From positions 690,154 to 754,153 of the forward strand of contig NZ_ML137196.1 of NCBI RefSeq assembly GCF_004011805.1: a DNA stretch of 64,000 bases. The letters run 5' to 3'. A model generated the notes under the pieces. The model was not told the origin of the DNA. It saw only the letters and a program-made list of their open reading frames with translations, and did no database searches. Both the position numbers and the translations under genes were made by a program. Source of the DNA: Piscinibacter defluvii (lineage in GTDB: Bacteria; Pseudomonadota; Gammaproteobacteria; Burkholderiales; Burkholderiaceae_C). Of this stretch, positions 1 through 10,240 are shown piece after piece (position 1 is the stretch's first letter; each line of letters starts with the position of its first letter).

Positions 1-283
1 GCGCGTCGACGAGGTAGCCGATCTGCTCGAGGAACTTGCGGTAGGCCTTGGGCTTGGTGATCGGGCCGGGGTGGGTGCGGTGCCAGGCGTCGATCTCGGA
101 CTGCAGCCGGTCGCGCTCGGCCAGCAGCGCGGCGTTCTTGGGCGCCAGGTCGGCGACGATCGCGTCGAAGCCGGCCCAGAAGGCCTCGCTCGAGACCCCG
201 GTGCCCGGCAGCACCCGGTCCTCGATGAAGCGGTACAGCGGCGTGGCCACGTCCAGGCGGTGGCAGGTGGTGCGGTCGGTCAT
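1..283 (-). CDS. glcB: Malate synthase G, N-terminal part (runs off the left edge)
   Basis: Malate synthase G condenses glyoxylate with acetyl-CoA to malate in the cytosol. Only the first 94 codons are inside the window. The start [13 protein letters not shown], followed by [27 protein letters not shown] and LLAERDRLQ, is the characteristic amino end of the family; the catalytic barrel lies outside. The ATG is preceded by a GAGGA ribosome site. The haloacid dehalogenase gene ends about 20 bases upstream on the same strand, so the two may be co-transcribed. Confidence 0.88.
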   Translation of the reverse strand, partial: MTDRTTCHRLDVATPLYRFIEDRVLPGTGVSSEAFWAGFDAIVADLAPKNAALLAERDRLQSEIDAWHRTHPGPITKPKAYRKFLEQIGYLVDA

Positions 284-302
284 GGTCGGTCCTCGCAGGG
301 CA

Positions 303-989
303 TCAGGCAGAGGGGAAGAAATCGAGCACGTCGCGCAGGCTGGTGCCGATGCGCGTCGGGTGGGTGTCGAGCTGTTCGAGCGGCAGCTTCGCGCGGTTCA
401 CCCACAGCGTGGTGAAGCCGGCCCAGGTGGCGCCGATGGCGTCCCAGCCGTTGCTGGAGACGAACAGGATGTCGCGCTCGGGCAGGCCGAGCGCCTGCGC
501 GCCGAGCCGGTAGCAGGCCGGGTCGGTCTTGTAGCGGCGCAGCTCGTGCACGGAGAGCACCGGGTCGATCAGCTCGGCGAAGCCGGCGCTCTTGACGGCC
601 ACGGCGAGCATCTCCGGGTCGCCGTTGCTCAGGATGCCGGCCCGGACACCGCGCCGCTGCAGCGCCTGCAGCACCTCGCGGTTCTCCGGGAAGGCGCTGA
701 GGTGGCGGTACTGGTTCATCAGCCGGTCCTCGGCCGCGGCGTCCAGCGGCAGGGCCAGGCGCTGGGCCGCGAAGCGCAGTCCGGCGCGCGTCAGCTCCCA
801 GAACGGCCGGTAGCGGCCGCTCATCGAGACCAGGCGCGTGTACTCGATCTGCTTGTCGCGCCACAGCAGCGCGAGGCGCTCGCCCTGGCCCGGGAACAGC
901 TGCTCGGCGAGCAGGCCCACGCTGTAGACGTCGAACAGCGTCCCGTAGGCGTCGAAGAGCACGGCGCGCGGCCGCGGCAGGGCTTCCAT
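303..989 (-). CDS. (S)-2-haloacid dehalogenase, HAD type II
   Basis: Hydrolyses the carbon-halogen bond of short 2-haloacids to 2-hydroxyacids through an aspartyl-ester intermediate. At 228 aa it has the usual length. The L-DEX active-site set is complete: nucleophile Asp13 and Thr17 in [10 protein letters not shown], Arg44, Ser121 in ILSNGDP, Lys154, Tyr160, and Ser178/Asn180/Asp183 in SSNGWD. The pattern matches dehalogenases better than generic HAD phosphatases. It lies just upstream of malate synthase G; haloacetate would give glycolate, which reaches malate through glyoxylate, so the pairing is plausible. Some HAD-II proteins act on other substrates. Confidence 0.85.
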   Translation of the reverse strand: MEALPRPRAVLFDAYGTLFDVYSVGLLAEQLFPGQGERLALLWRDKQIEYTRLVSMSGRYRPFWELTRAGLRFAAQRLALPLDAAAEDRLMNQYRHLSAFPENREVLQALQRRGVRAGILSNGDPEMLAVAVKSAGFAELIDPVLSVHELRRYKTDPACYRLGAQALGLPERDILFVSSNGWDAIGATWAGFTTLWVNRAKLPLEQLDTHPTRIGTSLRDVLDFFPSA

Positions 990-1033
990 GACGGAACTCT
1001 ATTCCGAACGATCGCTGACATTAAGGTGTCGAA

Positions 1034-1053
1034 AAGTCATGGATTCATGACTT
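1034..1053. promoter_or_regulatory. 20-bp perfect inverted repeat, likely operator
   Basis: AAGTCATG, a 4-base spacer GATT, then CATGACTT: two 8-base arms that are exact reverse complements, in a locally AT-rich stretch between the divergent dehalogenase and CoA-transferase genes. The position suits a dimeric regulator controlling one or both. The LysR gene at 2547 is the nearest candidate, but nothing in the sequence ties it to this site. Confidence 0.5.
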
Positions 1054-1074
1054 CTACGCAAAAATCTCGGCCGC

Positions 1075-1080
1075 TACGAT
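1075..1080 (+). promoter_or_regulatory. Candidate -10 element (TACGAT), very close to the start codon
   Basis: TACGAT lies 6 bases before the ATG of the CoA-transferase, with no ribosome site between. If used, the transcript would start at or next to the ATG. No good -35 was seen. Confidence 0.3.
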
Positions 1081-1086
1081 CCGGCC

Positions 1087-2298
1087 ATGGCGACGCTGCC
1101 GCTGCACGGCCTCCGGGTGGTCGAGTTCTCGCACATGGTCATGGGCCCGACCTGCGGCATGGTGCTGGCCGACCTGGGCGCGGAGGTGATCAAGGTCGAG
1201 CCGCCCGAGGGCGACGCCACGCGCCGGCTGCTCGGCTCGGGGGCCGGCTTCTTCGCGCTCTTCAACCGCAACAAGAAGAGCCTGGCGCTGGACCTGCACG
1301 ACCCGCGCGGCCGGGAGGTGGTGCTGAAGCTGATCGGCTGCGCCGACGTGTTCAGCGAGAACTTCAAGCCCGGTGCGATGGAGCGGCTCGGCCTCGGCTG
1401 GGCCACGCTGTCGGCGCTGAACCCGCGCCTGATCGGCGTCTCGCACAAGGGCTTCCTGCCCGGGCCGTACGAACAGCGCACCGCGCTCGACGAGGTGGTG
1501 CAGATGATGGGCGGCCTGGCCTACATGACCGGCCCGGAAGGCCGGCCGCTGCGCGCCGGCAGCAGCGTCAACGACATCATGGGCGGGCTGTTCGGTGCCA
1601 TCGGCGTGCTCGCGGCGCTGCGCCAGCGCGAACAGACCGGGTGCGGCCAGCGGGTCGAGAGCGCACTGTTCGAGAACAACGTGCTGCTGGTGGCGCAGCA
1701 CATGATGCAGTTCGCGGTGACCGGCGCGCCGGCCGCGCCGATGCCCAGCCGCATCTCGGCCTGGGGCGTCTACGACGTGTTCGGCGTGCGCGACGGCGAG
1801 CAGATCTTCCTGGCCGTCGTCAGCGACACGCAATGGTCCGCGTTCTGCGCCGCCTTCGGCCTCCCGGAGCTGGCCGCCGATGAGCGGCTGGCGAGCAACA
1901 ACCAGCGCGTGCGGGCGCGCGACTGGCTGCTGCCGCGGCTGCGCGAGCACCTGGCCGCGCTGCCGGCGGCCGAGATCGCGGCGCGCTTCGAGGCGCACGG
2001 CCTGCCCTACGCCCCGATCACGCGGCCCGAGCAGCTGTTCGACGACCCGCACCTGGCCGGCACCGGCGGCCTCGCGCCGATGACGGTGCCGGCCGACGCG
2101 AGCAGCGCCGGCCGACCCGTCGAGACCCGCGTGCCGCTGCTGCCGCTGACGCTGGACGGCCAGCGCCTGACGCTGCGCCACGGCCCGCCGGCGCTGGGCG
2201 CGCACGGCCGCGCGCTGCTGCACGAACTCGGCTACGACGACGCGGCGATCGACGCGCTGCACGCGGCCGGCGTGCTGGCCGAACCGAGTACCCCTTGA
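1087..2298 (+). CDS. CaiB/BaiF (class III) CoA-transferase
   Basis: Moves CoA between carboxylic acids through an aspartyl-CoA thioester. At 403 aa it is full length. Visible are the Rossmann start (LRVVEFSHMVMGPTCG), GAEVIKVEPP, the family block RNKKSLALDL, and catalytic Asp163 in SSVNDIMGG. The substrate cannot be read from sequence. It stands alone with no hydratase or lyase partner, unlike the second CoA-transferase at 42543. There is no clear ribosome site; a -10-like TACGAT sits 6 bases upstream. Confidence 0.88.
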   Translation: MATLPLHGLRVVEFSHMVMGPTCGMVLADLGAEVIKVEPPEGDATRRLLGSGAGFFALFNRNKKSLALDLHDPRGREVVLKLIGCADVFSENFKPGAMERLGLGWATLSALNPRLIGVSHKGFLPGPYEQRTALDEVVQMMGGLAYMTGPEGRPLRAGSSVNDIMGGLFGAIGVLAALRQREQTGCGQRVESALFENNVLLVAQHMMQFAVTGAPAAPMPSRISAWGVYDVFGVRDGEQIFLAVVSDTQWSAFCAAFGLPELAADERLASNNQRVRARDWLLPRLREHLAALPAAEIAARFEAHGLPYAPITRPEQLFDDPHLAGTGGLAPMTVPADASSAGRPVETRVPLLPLTLDGQRLTLRHGPPALGAHGRALLHELGYDDAAIDALHAAGVLAEPSTP

Positions 2299-2365
2299 GG
2301 TACGGCAACGACGCGGCGCCGCGACCGGCGCCCAATCGACGCACGTCATCGACCTGGAGAACCAG

Positions 2366-2515
2366 ATGCGTGCCCTGACCGAACTCTTCACCACCGACGT
2401 GGGCCTGCTGAGCATCGCCGTCATCGCCATCACGCTGGGGATGGGCGGCTACTACCTGCGCTACTTCATCAAGCACGTGCGCGAGGATTCGGAAAAGCAG
2501 GCCACCAAGGGCTGA
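2366..2515 (+). CDS. DUF3149 small membrane protein (49 aa)
   Basis: A 49-residue protein: MRALTELFTTDVGLLS, one hydrophobic helix (about residues 13-33) ending in GMGGYYLRYFIKH, and a charged tail. This matches the short single-span DUF3149 proteins common in betaproteobacteria, whose function is unknown. A weak purine-rich site (CTGGAGA) lies about 9 bases before the ATG. It sits between the CoA-transferase and the LysR gene, all on the same strand. Confidence 0.75.
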   Translation: MRALTELFTTDVGLLSIAVIAITLGMGGYYLRYFIKHVREDSEKQATKG

Positions 2516-2532
2516 TTGCTGACTCCGGCGCG

Positions 2533-2538
2533 CATAAT
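2533..2538 (+). promoter_or_regulatory. Candidate -10 element (CATAAT) before the LysR gene
   Basis: CATAAT ends 8 bases before the LysR start codon, and no ribosome site fits between. This is one of several genes here with a -10-like hexamer immediately before the start. Confidence 0.35.
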
Positions 2539-2546
2539 CGCGCGCC

Positions 2547-3467
2547 ATGGACCGGCTGAAGCAGATCGAATCGTTCGTATCGGTCGCCGGCCGGGGCAGC
2601 CTGACCGCCGCCGCCCATGCCGAAGGCGTGGCGCCGGCGGTGATCGGACGGCGCATCGACGCGCTCGAGGAGCGCCTGGGCGTCAAGCTGCTGGTGCGCA
2701 CCACGCGCAAGATCACGCTGACGCACGAGGGCAGCGCCTTCCTGGAAGACTGCCAGCGCCTGCTGGCCGACCTGGCCAACGCCGAGGCCAGCGTCAGCGC
2801 CGGCGGCGTCAAGGCGAGCGGCTACCTGCGCGTCACCGCGCCGGCCGGCTTCGGGCGGCGCCACGTCGCGCCGCTGGTGCCGCGCTTCATCGCCCAGCAC
2901 CCGGACGTGAACGTCTCGCTGAACCTGAGCGACCGCGTGGTCGACATCGTCAACGAGGGCTACGACTGCGCGGTGCGCGTCGGCGACCTGCCCGATTCCA
3001 GCCTGATCAGCGTGCGCATGGCCGACAACCGGCGTCTGTGCGTCGCCACGCCCGCCTACCTGAAGCGCGCCGGCACGCCCAAGCACCCCAACGAGCTGTT
3101 CCGCCACGAGTGCCTGACGCTCAGCTCCGACGCCAGCCAGACACGCGGCTGGGCCTTCGAGATCGACGGTGCGGTGACCCACCTGCGCCCGAGCGGCCGG
3201 CTCGACTGCAGCGACGGCCAGGTGCTGCACGACTGGTGTGCGGCCGGGCTGGGCATCGCCTGGCGCTCGACCTGGGAGGTGGAGAACGAGATCGCCGCGG
3301 GCAAGCTGGTGACGGTGCTGGACGACTTCGCCGCGCCGCCCAACGGCATCTACGCCGTGTTCCCGCACGCGCGCCACCTGGCGCTGCGGGTGCGGCTGTG
3401 GATCGACTTTCTCAAGCACACCTACGGCGACGCGGCCTACTGGCGCGCGCTGCCCGCCGCCGCATGA
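2547..3467 (+). CDS. LysR-family transcriptional regulator
   Basis: 306 aa. The N-terminal winged helix-turn-helix reads MDRLKQIESFVSVAGRGSLT, with GVKLLVRTTRKITLTHEG as the wing; residues 90-300 form the periplasmic-binding-like effector domain (GYLRVTAPAGFGRRHVAP). The motif order fits the subgroup usually annotated as AaeR/DsdC-like. The stop overlaps the start of the next gene in ATGA, so the two are translationally coupled. Target and effector are unknown; the inverted repeat at 1034 is a possible site. Confidence 0.88.
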   Translation: MDRLKQIESFVSVAGRGSLTAAAHAEGVAPAVIGRRIDALEERLGVKLLVRTTRKITLTHEGSAFLEDCQRLLADLANAEASVSAGGVKASGYLRVTAPAGFGRRHVAPLVPRFIAQHPDVNVSLNLSDRVVDIVNEGYDCAVRVGDLPDSSLISVRMADNRRLCVATPAYLKRAGTPKHPNELFRHECLTLSSDASQTRGWAFEIDGAVTHLRPSGRLDCSDGQVLHDWCAAGLGIAWRSTWEVENEIAAGKLVTVLDDFAAPPNGIYAVFPHARHLALRVRLWIDFLKHTYGDAAYWRALPAAA

Positions 3468-3919
3468 TCCTGGATGCCGTTCTCGCCTACCTGCATGTCG
3501 CCGCCATCCTGACGGCGGTGGTGTTCGTCGCCAGCCAGGCCGCGCTGTGCCGGCCCGAGTGGCTCAACGCGGCGGCGGTGCAACGGCTGGTGCGGGTCAA
3601 CACCATCTACCTGGTGGCGCTGGTGCTGGTGCTGCTCAGCGGCGCCGCGCGCGCGCAGTGGGGCGCCAAGGGACCGGAATGGACCTGGTCTCAGCCGCTG
3701 CTGCACCTCAAGCTGGCGCTGACGCTCGTGATGCTCGTGATGGCCGTCGGCCCGGCGCGGCGTTATGCCGCCTGGGGCGCCCGGCTGGCCGATGGCGGGG
3801 CGCTGCCCGACGCGGCCGAGGTTCGTGCCACGCGGCGCAGCGTGATGATCGCCTCGCACCTGATGCTGATCGTCCCGCTGGCCGCGGTGCTGCTGGCCCG
3901 CGGGCTGCTGACGCGCTGA
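3464..3919 (+). CDS. DUF2214-type inner-membrane protein
   Basis: 151 aa with four hydrophobic segments (about residues 5-25, 45-63, 82-100, 130-148) separated by short charged loops. The first block LDAVLAYLHVAAILTAVVF and the central WGAKGPEWTW loop resemble the DUF2214 family, which has no assigned function. The ATG overlaps the LysR stop by 4 bases, so it is probably co-expressed with that regulator. It ends 1 base short of the convergent PsiF gene. Confidence 0.7.
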   Translation: MILDAVLAYLHVAAILTAVVFVASQAALCRPEWLNAAAVQRLVRVNTIYLVALVLVLLSGAARAQWGAKGPEWTWSQPLLHLKLALTLVMLVMAVGPARRYAAWGARLADGGALPDAAEVRATRRSVMIASHLMLIVPLAAVLLARGLLTR

Positions 3920-3920
3920 A

Positions 3921-4208
3921 CTACTTCGCGGCGGAGGCGGCCGAGGCCGCGGCGGCCACCGCATCGGCACTGCACTTCTTGACGAAGCTGTTCCTGGCCG
4001 CGCCGGCAAGCTTCTTCTCGGCAGCCTGGCCTTCGCAGGCCGCCTGGGCGGTGGCCGTGTCGCGCTCGCACTTCTGCATGAAGCTGTTCTTCGCCGCACC
4101 GGCGAGTTTCTTCTCGGTGGCCCGCGCCTCGCAGGCCGCATCGGCAGCGTGGGCGACGGGGGCGACGGTGGCCAGCAGCAGGGCCAGGGCGGGCAGGAGG
4201 TTCTTCAT
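3921..4208 (-). CDS. PsiF-repeat periplasmic protein
   Basis: 95 aa with a classic Sec signal peptide ([21 protein letters not shown]), then two copies of a PsiF repeat: [19 protein letters not shown] and [19 protein letters not shown], each followed by a KC pair. The tail is alanine-rich. PsiF is induced by phosphate starvation in enterobacteria but has no known biochemical role. Four cysteines, two per repeat, could form disulfides. No Pho box was identified upstream. Confidence 0.8.
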   Translation of the reverse strand: MKNLLPALALLLATVAPVAHAADAACEARATEKKLAGAAKNSFMQKCERDTATAQAACEGQAAEKKLAGAARNSFVKKCSADAVAAAASAASAAK

Positions 4209-4246
4209 GGGCCGGACTGTACCGGGTTCGGGCCCGACGCCGCCGC

Positions 4247-5614
4247 TCAGAGAATCCGCCGCGGGTGCGCCAGCGCCTCGTGCGCCGCATGCAGCCGCCG
4301 CACCAGCACGCGGATGAAGGCCTCGTCGAAATGGTGCCGGCAGCCCGGGCTGAGCTGCGCCAGGGTCTCGGGCGTGAAGGAAATCGTCGTGGCCGTCTCG
4401 GTGACGATCACGTCGGTGCTGTGCTGGCGCAGGTCGGGGCTGGGCGCGAGGTAGGCCATCTCGCCGACGCTCGTGCCGGCGCCGAGCTGGGCCACCTTCT
4501 GCCCGTCGCGGAACACCTCGACCTCGCCCTTGGCGATGATGTGGAAGGTGCGCCCCTCCTCGCCCTTGCGGTAGAGCGCGTGGCCGAACTCGAAGCGCTG
4601 CCAGCGGGCCCGGTGCACCACCTCCCAGAGCTCGACGTCGCCGAAGCCGTTGAAGAAGTCGAGGTTGCGCAGCAGCGTGAAGCGCTCCGAGTCGAGCACG
4701 CCCTGCAGCTGGCCGCGCGGCACATGCTGGTGCGTGATCAGGCCCGACAGCGCCTGGGCGAACTCGTCCCAGTCGCGGTAGCGCTTGGCGGGGTCCTTGG
4801 CCAGGGCGCGCTGGATCACCGCGTCCACCGTCGGCGCCACGCCCGAGCGCAGGTGCTGCAGCGGCCCGGGCTGGTGGTGGTAGATCTGCTGCATCATGGC
4901 CGACTGCACCTGCGCGTCGAACGGCGGGCGGCCGGCGATCAGGTGGTACAGCACGGCGCCGAGCGAGTAGATGTCGGCGCGGCAGTCGAGCGCCGCGCCG
5001 TCGAGCTGCTCGGGCGACATGTAGGCCAGCGAGCCGACGCGGTAGACCTGCGTCACGTCGGAGGCGAGGTTCAGCACGCTGCCGAAGTCGGTGATCTTGA
5101 CGTCGGTGATGTTGCCGGCGTTCAGCGTCACCAGCAGGTTGGCCGGCTTGACGTCGCGGTGGATCAGCCCCTGGCGGTACACGTAGCCCAGCGCCATCGC
5201 GCACTTGAAGCCGAGCTCGACGATCAGCTCCAGCGACAGCAGCTGGTCGGCGCGGCAGTAGGGCCGCAGCGTGCTGCCGGCGACGTACTCCATCACCAGG
5301 TAGGGCTCCACCGGGTCGGGCACGGCGTCGAGGATCTGCACCACGTTCGGGTGCTTGAGCCGGCCCACCAGCGCGGCCTCGGCGGCGAAGAAGCGCTCGA
5401 AGTAGCGGTTCTCGCGCCCGTCGGCCACCACCATCGGGCGCACCTTCTTGATCGCGACGTCGCGGTCGAGGAAGTCGTCGTGGCAGAGGAAGACCTCGCT
5501 CGTGGCGCCCTCGCCGAGCCGGCGCAGCACGCGGTACTTGCCGATGGCCGCCGGCGGCTCCGTCGGCGCGGCCACGGACTCGGGGCGGGAGGAGGAACGG
5601 GTGAGCGACGACAT
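4247..5614 (-). CDS. Ser/Thr protein kinase with C-terminal cyclic-nucleotide-binding domain
   Basis: 455 aa. The Hanks-type kinase domain covers about residues 25-290: glycine loop [15 protein letters not shown], the catalytic loop [12 protein letters not shown] (Asp154), KITDFGS (Asp176), and YMSPEQLDG with ADIYSLG. Residues about 320-445 form a cNMP-binding beta-roll ([33 protein letters not shown]). No transmembrane helix is evident, so it is probably cytosolic. A fusion of kinase and nucleotide sensor suggests phosphorylation gated by a small molecule. The phosphate-binding cassette is degenerate relative to cAMP binders, so the ligand is open. The start chosen is the ATG before SSLTRSSSR. 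Confidence 0.88.
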   Translation of the reverse strand: MSSLTRSSSRPESVAAPTEPPAAIGKYRVLRRLGEGATSEVFLCHDDFLDRDVAIKKVRPMVVADGRENRYFERFFAAEAALVGRLKHPNVVQILDAVPDPVEPYLVMEYVAGSTLRPYCRADQLLSLELIVELGFKCAMALGYVYRQGLIHRDVKPANLLVTLNAGNITDVKITDFGSVLNLASDVTQVYRVGSLAYMSPEQLDGAALDCRADIYSLGAVLYHLIAGRPPFDAQVQSAMMQQIYHHQPGPLQHLRSGVAPTVDAVIQRALAKDPAKRYRDWDEFAQALSGLITHQHVPRGQLQGVLDSERFTLLRNLDFFNGFGDVELWEVVHRARWQRFEFGHALYRKGEEGRTFHIIAKGEVEVFRDGQKVAQLGAGTSVGEMAYLAPSPDLRQHSTDVIVTETATTISFTPETLAQLSPGCRHHFDEAFIRVLVRRLHAAHEALAHPRRIL

Positions 5615-5753
5615 GGCCAGGCGGCGCGCGAAGCGCCTGCGGCGATCTTGGCACGTTCGGGGTGCGGTGCGGCGCGGAAATGGGGGCGGAACCGGGGTCA
5701 ATCGCCCGCGCCGTGCCTCGCCCTGCCGCGCCGGGGCACCGGAGGGCGCCCCG

Positions 5754-5759
5754 TAGAAT
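5754..5759 (+). promoter_or_regulatory. Candidate -10 element (TAGAAT) for argS
   Basis: TAGAAT ends 8 bases before the argS ATG, with only C-rich sequence between and no ribosome site. The arrangement resembles that before mnmA and the NUDIX gene and suggests a leaderless or near-leaderless transcript. Confidence 0.4.
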
Positions 5760-5767
5760 CCCCGCCC

Positions 5768-7476
<1,709 letters not shown>

Positions 7477-7480
<4 letters not shown>

Positions 7481-8103
7481 AATCGCAGCGTGGTGGCTTC
7501 GTGATGGGCCTGATCGTCGGCCTGCTGGTCGGGCTGGCGCTGGCGCTGGCAGTGGCGCTGTACGTCACCAAGGTGCCGGTGCCCTTCGTCAACAAGGTGC
7601 CCCAGCGCACCCCCGAGCAGGACGCCGCCGAACTCGAGCGCAACAAGAACTGGGACCCGAACGCGCCGCTGTCCACGCGCCCGGGCAAGGCCGCCAGCGG
7701 CACGGTGCCGGCGCTGGCAACGCCGCCCGCCCCGCCCGTGGCCGGCGCGTCGGCGCCGGCGGTGGCCACACCGCGGCCGGCCGCCTCCGCGCCGGGCCGC
7801 GACCCGGCGGCCATCCTGGCCGGCCAGGTGCCGGGCAGCAGGCTGCCGGCCACGCCGGCCGCCGACCCCTTCCTCTACTTCGTGCAGGCCGGCGCCTTCA
7901 ACCGCCCGGAAGACGCCGAGCAGCAGCGCGCCCGCCTGGCGATGATGGGCTACGAGGCCAAGGTCACCGAGCGCGAGCAGTCCGGCAAGACCATGTACCG
8001 CGTGCGCATCGGCCCGTTCGACCGCAAGGACGACGCCGATGGCGCCAAGGACAAGCTGGCCGGCGGCGGGGTCGACGCCGCGCTGGTGCGGGTCCAGAAG
8101 TGA
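7477..8103 (+). CDS. SPOR-domain inner-membrane protein (FtsN-like)
   Basis: 208 aa. A short cytosolic N-terminus and one transmembrane helix (about residues 9-30, [20 protein letters not shown]) are followed by a Pro/Ala-rich linker and a C-terminal SPOR domain (about 125-205: [29 protein letters not shown]). SPOR domains bind denuded glycan strands at the division septum, so a role in cell division or wall remodelling is likely. It is coupled to argS upstream and overlaps the DsbA-like gene downstream; argS-SPOR-dsbA is a common arrangement in Burkholderiales. Confidence 0.88.
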
Positions 8104-8738
8104 GCGGGATGCAGCGCCGCCGCTTCAGCGCCGGTCTGCTGGCCGGTGCCGCGCTGCCGGCGCTGGCGCAGGGCATCCCGGCCGAGGGCACGCACTACGT
8201 GCGGCTCAGCCAGCGGGCGCCGGTCGATGCGCCGCCGGGGAAGGTGGAGGTGCTGGCCTTCTTCTGGTACGGCAGCCCGCAGTGCAACACCGTCACGCCG
8301 GCGCTGGAGGCCTGGGCCGGCCGGCTGCCGGGCGACGTGCTGTTCCGGCACGTGCCGGTGGCGCTGCGCGACGAGCCCTTCACCGCGCACCAGCGCCTGT
8401 ACTACGCGCTCGAGGCGCTGGGCCAGCTGCCGGCGCTGCACCGCAAGGTGTATTACGCGATCCATGTCGGGCGCACCCGGCTCGACGCGCCGGCCGACAT
8501 GGCCGCCTTCGTGGCCCGCCAGGGCGTCGACGCGGAGCAGTTCCGCGCCGCCTATGCCTCGAAGGAGGTGCAGGCCAAGGCCCAGAGGGCCCGCCAGCTG
8601 TCGGCCGCCTACAAGATCGACGGCGTGCCGGCGATCGGGGTGCAGGGCCGCTATTTCACGACCGCGGGCCTGGCCGGCTCGCCGCAACGCCTGCTGGCCG
8701 TGGCGGATTTCCTGATCCCGCTCGCGCGCAAGGGCTGA
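8100..8738 (+). CDS. DsbA-family protein lacking the first active-site cysteine
   Basis: 212 aa from GTG (an ATG nine bases on is equally possible). An arginine-rich signal peptide (MQRRRFSAGLLAGAALPALA) looks Sec- or Tat-like. The thioredoxin/DsbA fold is clear from FFWYG, the helical insert and the cis-proline loop VPAIGVQGRY. Normal homologues read CPHC after FFWYG; here the codons give Ser59-Pro-Gln-Cys62, so the nucleophilic cysteine is missing and the histidine is changed. A standard disulfide oxidase should not work this way. It may be a chaperone-like or single-thiol variant, with oxidation done by another Dsb protein elsewhere. It starts inside the SPOR gene stop. Confidence 0.85.
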   Translation: MSGMQRRRFSAGLLAGAALPALAQGIPAEGTHYVRLSQRAPVDAPPGKVEVLAFFWYGSPQCNTVTPALEAWAGRLPGDVLFRHVPVALRDEPFTAHQRLYYALEALGQLPALHRKVYYAIHVGRTRLDAPADMAAFVARQGVDAEQFRAAYASKEVQAKAQRARQLSAAYKIDGVPAIGVQGRYFTTAGLAGSPQRLLAVADFLIPLARKG

Positions 8739-8778
8739 TCGGCACGGCTGTCGTCCCCTGCGGGACCCGGGGCCACGC

Positions 8779-8784
8779 TAGAAT
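8779..8784 (+). promoter_or_regulatory. Candidate -10 element (TAGAAT) for lptA
   Basis: TAGAAT lies 22 bases before the ATG chosen for lptA and contains an earlier in-frame ATG, which argues against that earlier start. It would give the lptA-lptB-rpoN set its own promoter, separate from the argS group. Confidence 0.35.
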
Positions 8785-8806
8785 GGCCTGCAAGTTTCGT
8801 GCCCTC

Positions 8807-9463
8807 ATGCGAACTCCCAACGCCCCGAACCTGACACGCCGCTTGCGGCGCGCCGCCGCGCTCGGCCTGCTCGCCGCCGGGCTGCTGCCGTTGCCGGGCC
8901 TTGCCGAGAAGGCCGACCGTTTCAAGCCGCTGAACGTCGAGGCCGACCAGCCGGGCCGCATCGACCTGCTCAAGCAGTTCGTCGAGTTCAACGGCAACGT
9001 CGTGGTCACCAAGGGCACCATGACCATCCGCGCCAGCCGCATCGAGGTGCGCGAGACGCCCGACGGCTACCACACGGCGGTCGCCTTCGGCACCGCCGGC
9101 AAGCCGGCCACCTTCCGCCAGAAGCGCGACGGCGTGGACGAGTACATCGAGGGCGAGGCCGAGCGGCTCGAGTACGACGGCCGCACCGACACCATCCGCT
9201 TCGTCACCAACGCCGCGGTGCGGCGCACGCGCGGCAGCGGCACGGCCGACGAGATCACCGGCAACCTGGTCACCTACGACGGCGTGACCGAGGTGTTCAG
9301 CGTCTCCGGCGGCGCCGCGGCAACGCCGGCCAACCCGGGCGGCCGGGTGCGCGCCGTGCTCGCACCGCGCGAAGGCACGGCGGCAGCAGCCGAAGCGGCC
9401 TCGGCGGCCAGCGCGGCGGTGCCGGCGCTGCGCACCAGCCCATCGTTGGGGACACCGCGGTGA
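8807..9463 (+). CDS. lptA: Lipopolysaccharide transport periplasmic protein LptA
   Basis: 218 aa. LptA forms the periplasmic bridge that carries LPS from LptC to LptDE. A signal peptide ([23 protein letters not shown]) precedes an OstA/LptA beta-jellyroll: [52 protein letters not shown], and the [12 protein letters not shown] strands. The alanine-rich tail after PGGRVRAVL is longer than usual. lptB follows with a GTGA overlap. lptC and kdsC, usually just upstream in this order, are absent; a DsbA-like gene stands there instead. Confidence 0.93.
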   Translation: MRTPNAPNLTRRLRRAAALGLLAAGLLPLPGLAEKADRFKPLNVEADQPGRIDLLKQFVEFNGNVVVTKGTMTIRASRIEVRETPDGYHTAVAFGTAGKPATFRQKRDGVDEYIEGEAERLEYDGRTDTIRFVTNAAVRRTRGSGTADEITGNLVTYDGVTEVFSVSGGAAATPANPGGRVRAVLAPREGTAAAAEAASAASAAVPALRTSPSLGTPR

Positions 9464-10230
9464 GCGCCGTGCCCGCCGCCGCGACCCGCCCGCACCGCCT
9501 GGAAGCGCTCGGGCTGCAGAAGTCGTACGGCGTGCGCAAGGTGGTCAAGGACGTGCGCCTGGCGGTCGACAGCGGCGAGGTGGTGGGACTGCTCGGGCCC
9601 AACGGCGCCGGCAAGACGACGAGCTTCTACATGATCGTCGGCCTGGTGCGCGCCGACGCCGGGCAGATCAGCATCGAGGGCCAGCGGGTCGAGCGGCTGC
9701 CGATCCACCGGCGCTCGCGGCTGGGCCTGTCGTACCTGCCGCAGGAGGCCTCGATCTTCCGCAAGCTCAGCGTCGAGGAGAACATCCGCGCCGTGCTCGA
9801 GCTGCAGATCGACGCCGACGGCAAGCCGCTGCGCGCCGCACAGATCGAGCAGCTGCTCGAGTCGCTGCTGCACGACCTGTCGATCGAGAAGCTGCGCCAC
9901 GTGCCGGCGCCGGCGCTGTCGGGCGGCGAGCGGCGGCGGGTGGAGATCGCGCGCGCGCTGGCCACCCAGCCGCGCTTCATCCTGCTCGACGAGCCCTTCG
10001 CCGGCGTCGACCCGATCGCGGTGCTGGAGATCCAGCGCATCATCCGCTTCCTTAAGGCACGCGGCATCGGCGTGCTGATCACCGACCACAACGTGCGCGA
10101 GACGCTGGGCATCTGCGACCGCGCCTACATCATCAGCGACGGCACCGTGCTCGCCGAAGGCACGCCGTCGGAGATCGTCGAGAACCCGGACGTGCGCAAG
10201 GTCTATCTCGGCGAGCACTTCAGAATGTGA
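9460..10230 (+). CDS. lptB: LPS export ABC transporter ATP-binding protein LptB
   Basis: 256 aa ATPase that drives LPS extraction with LptF and LptG. It has Walker [11 protein letters not shown]-loop region [11 protein letters not shown], signature [15 protein letters not shown], Walker [14 protein letters not shown], and H-loop ITDHNVRE. The GTG start overlaps the lptA stop by 4 bases, so the pair is translationally coupled. rpoN begins 10 bases after its stop, the canonical proteobacterial order. Confidence 0.97.
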   Translation: MSAVPAAATRPHRLEALGLQKSYGVRKVVKDVRLAVDSGEVVGLLGPNGAGKTTSFYMIVGLVRADAGQISIEGQRVERLPIHRRSRLGLSYLPQEASIFRKLSVEENIRAVLELQIDADGKPLRAAQIEQLLESLLHDLSIEKLRHVPAPALSGGERRRVEIARALATQPRFILLDEPFAGVDPIAVLEIQRIIRFLKARGIGVLITDHNVRETLGICDRAYIISDGTVLAEGTPSEIVENPDVRKVYLGEHFRM

Positions 10231-10240
10231 GCGACGGGCC

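Noticed and set aside
4265-5767. Upstream extension of the argS frame by about 500 codons
   Set aside because: The added protein is Arg/Val/His-rich shadow of the kinase gene on the other strand; argS homologues start at MIQARQELL.
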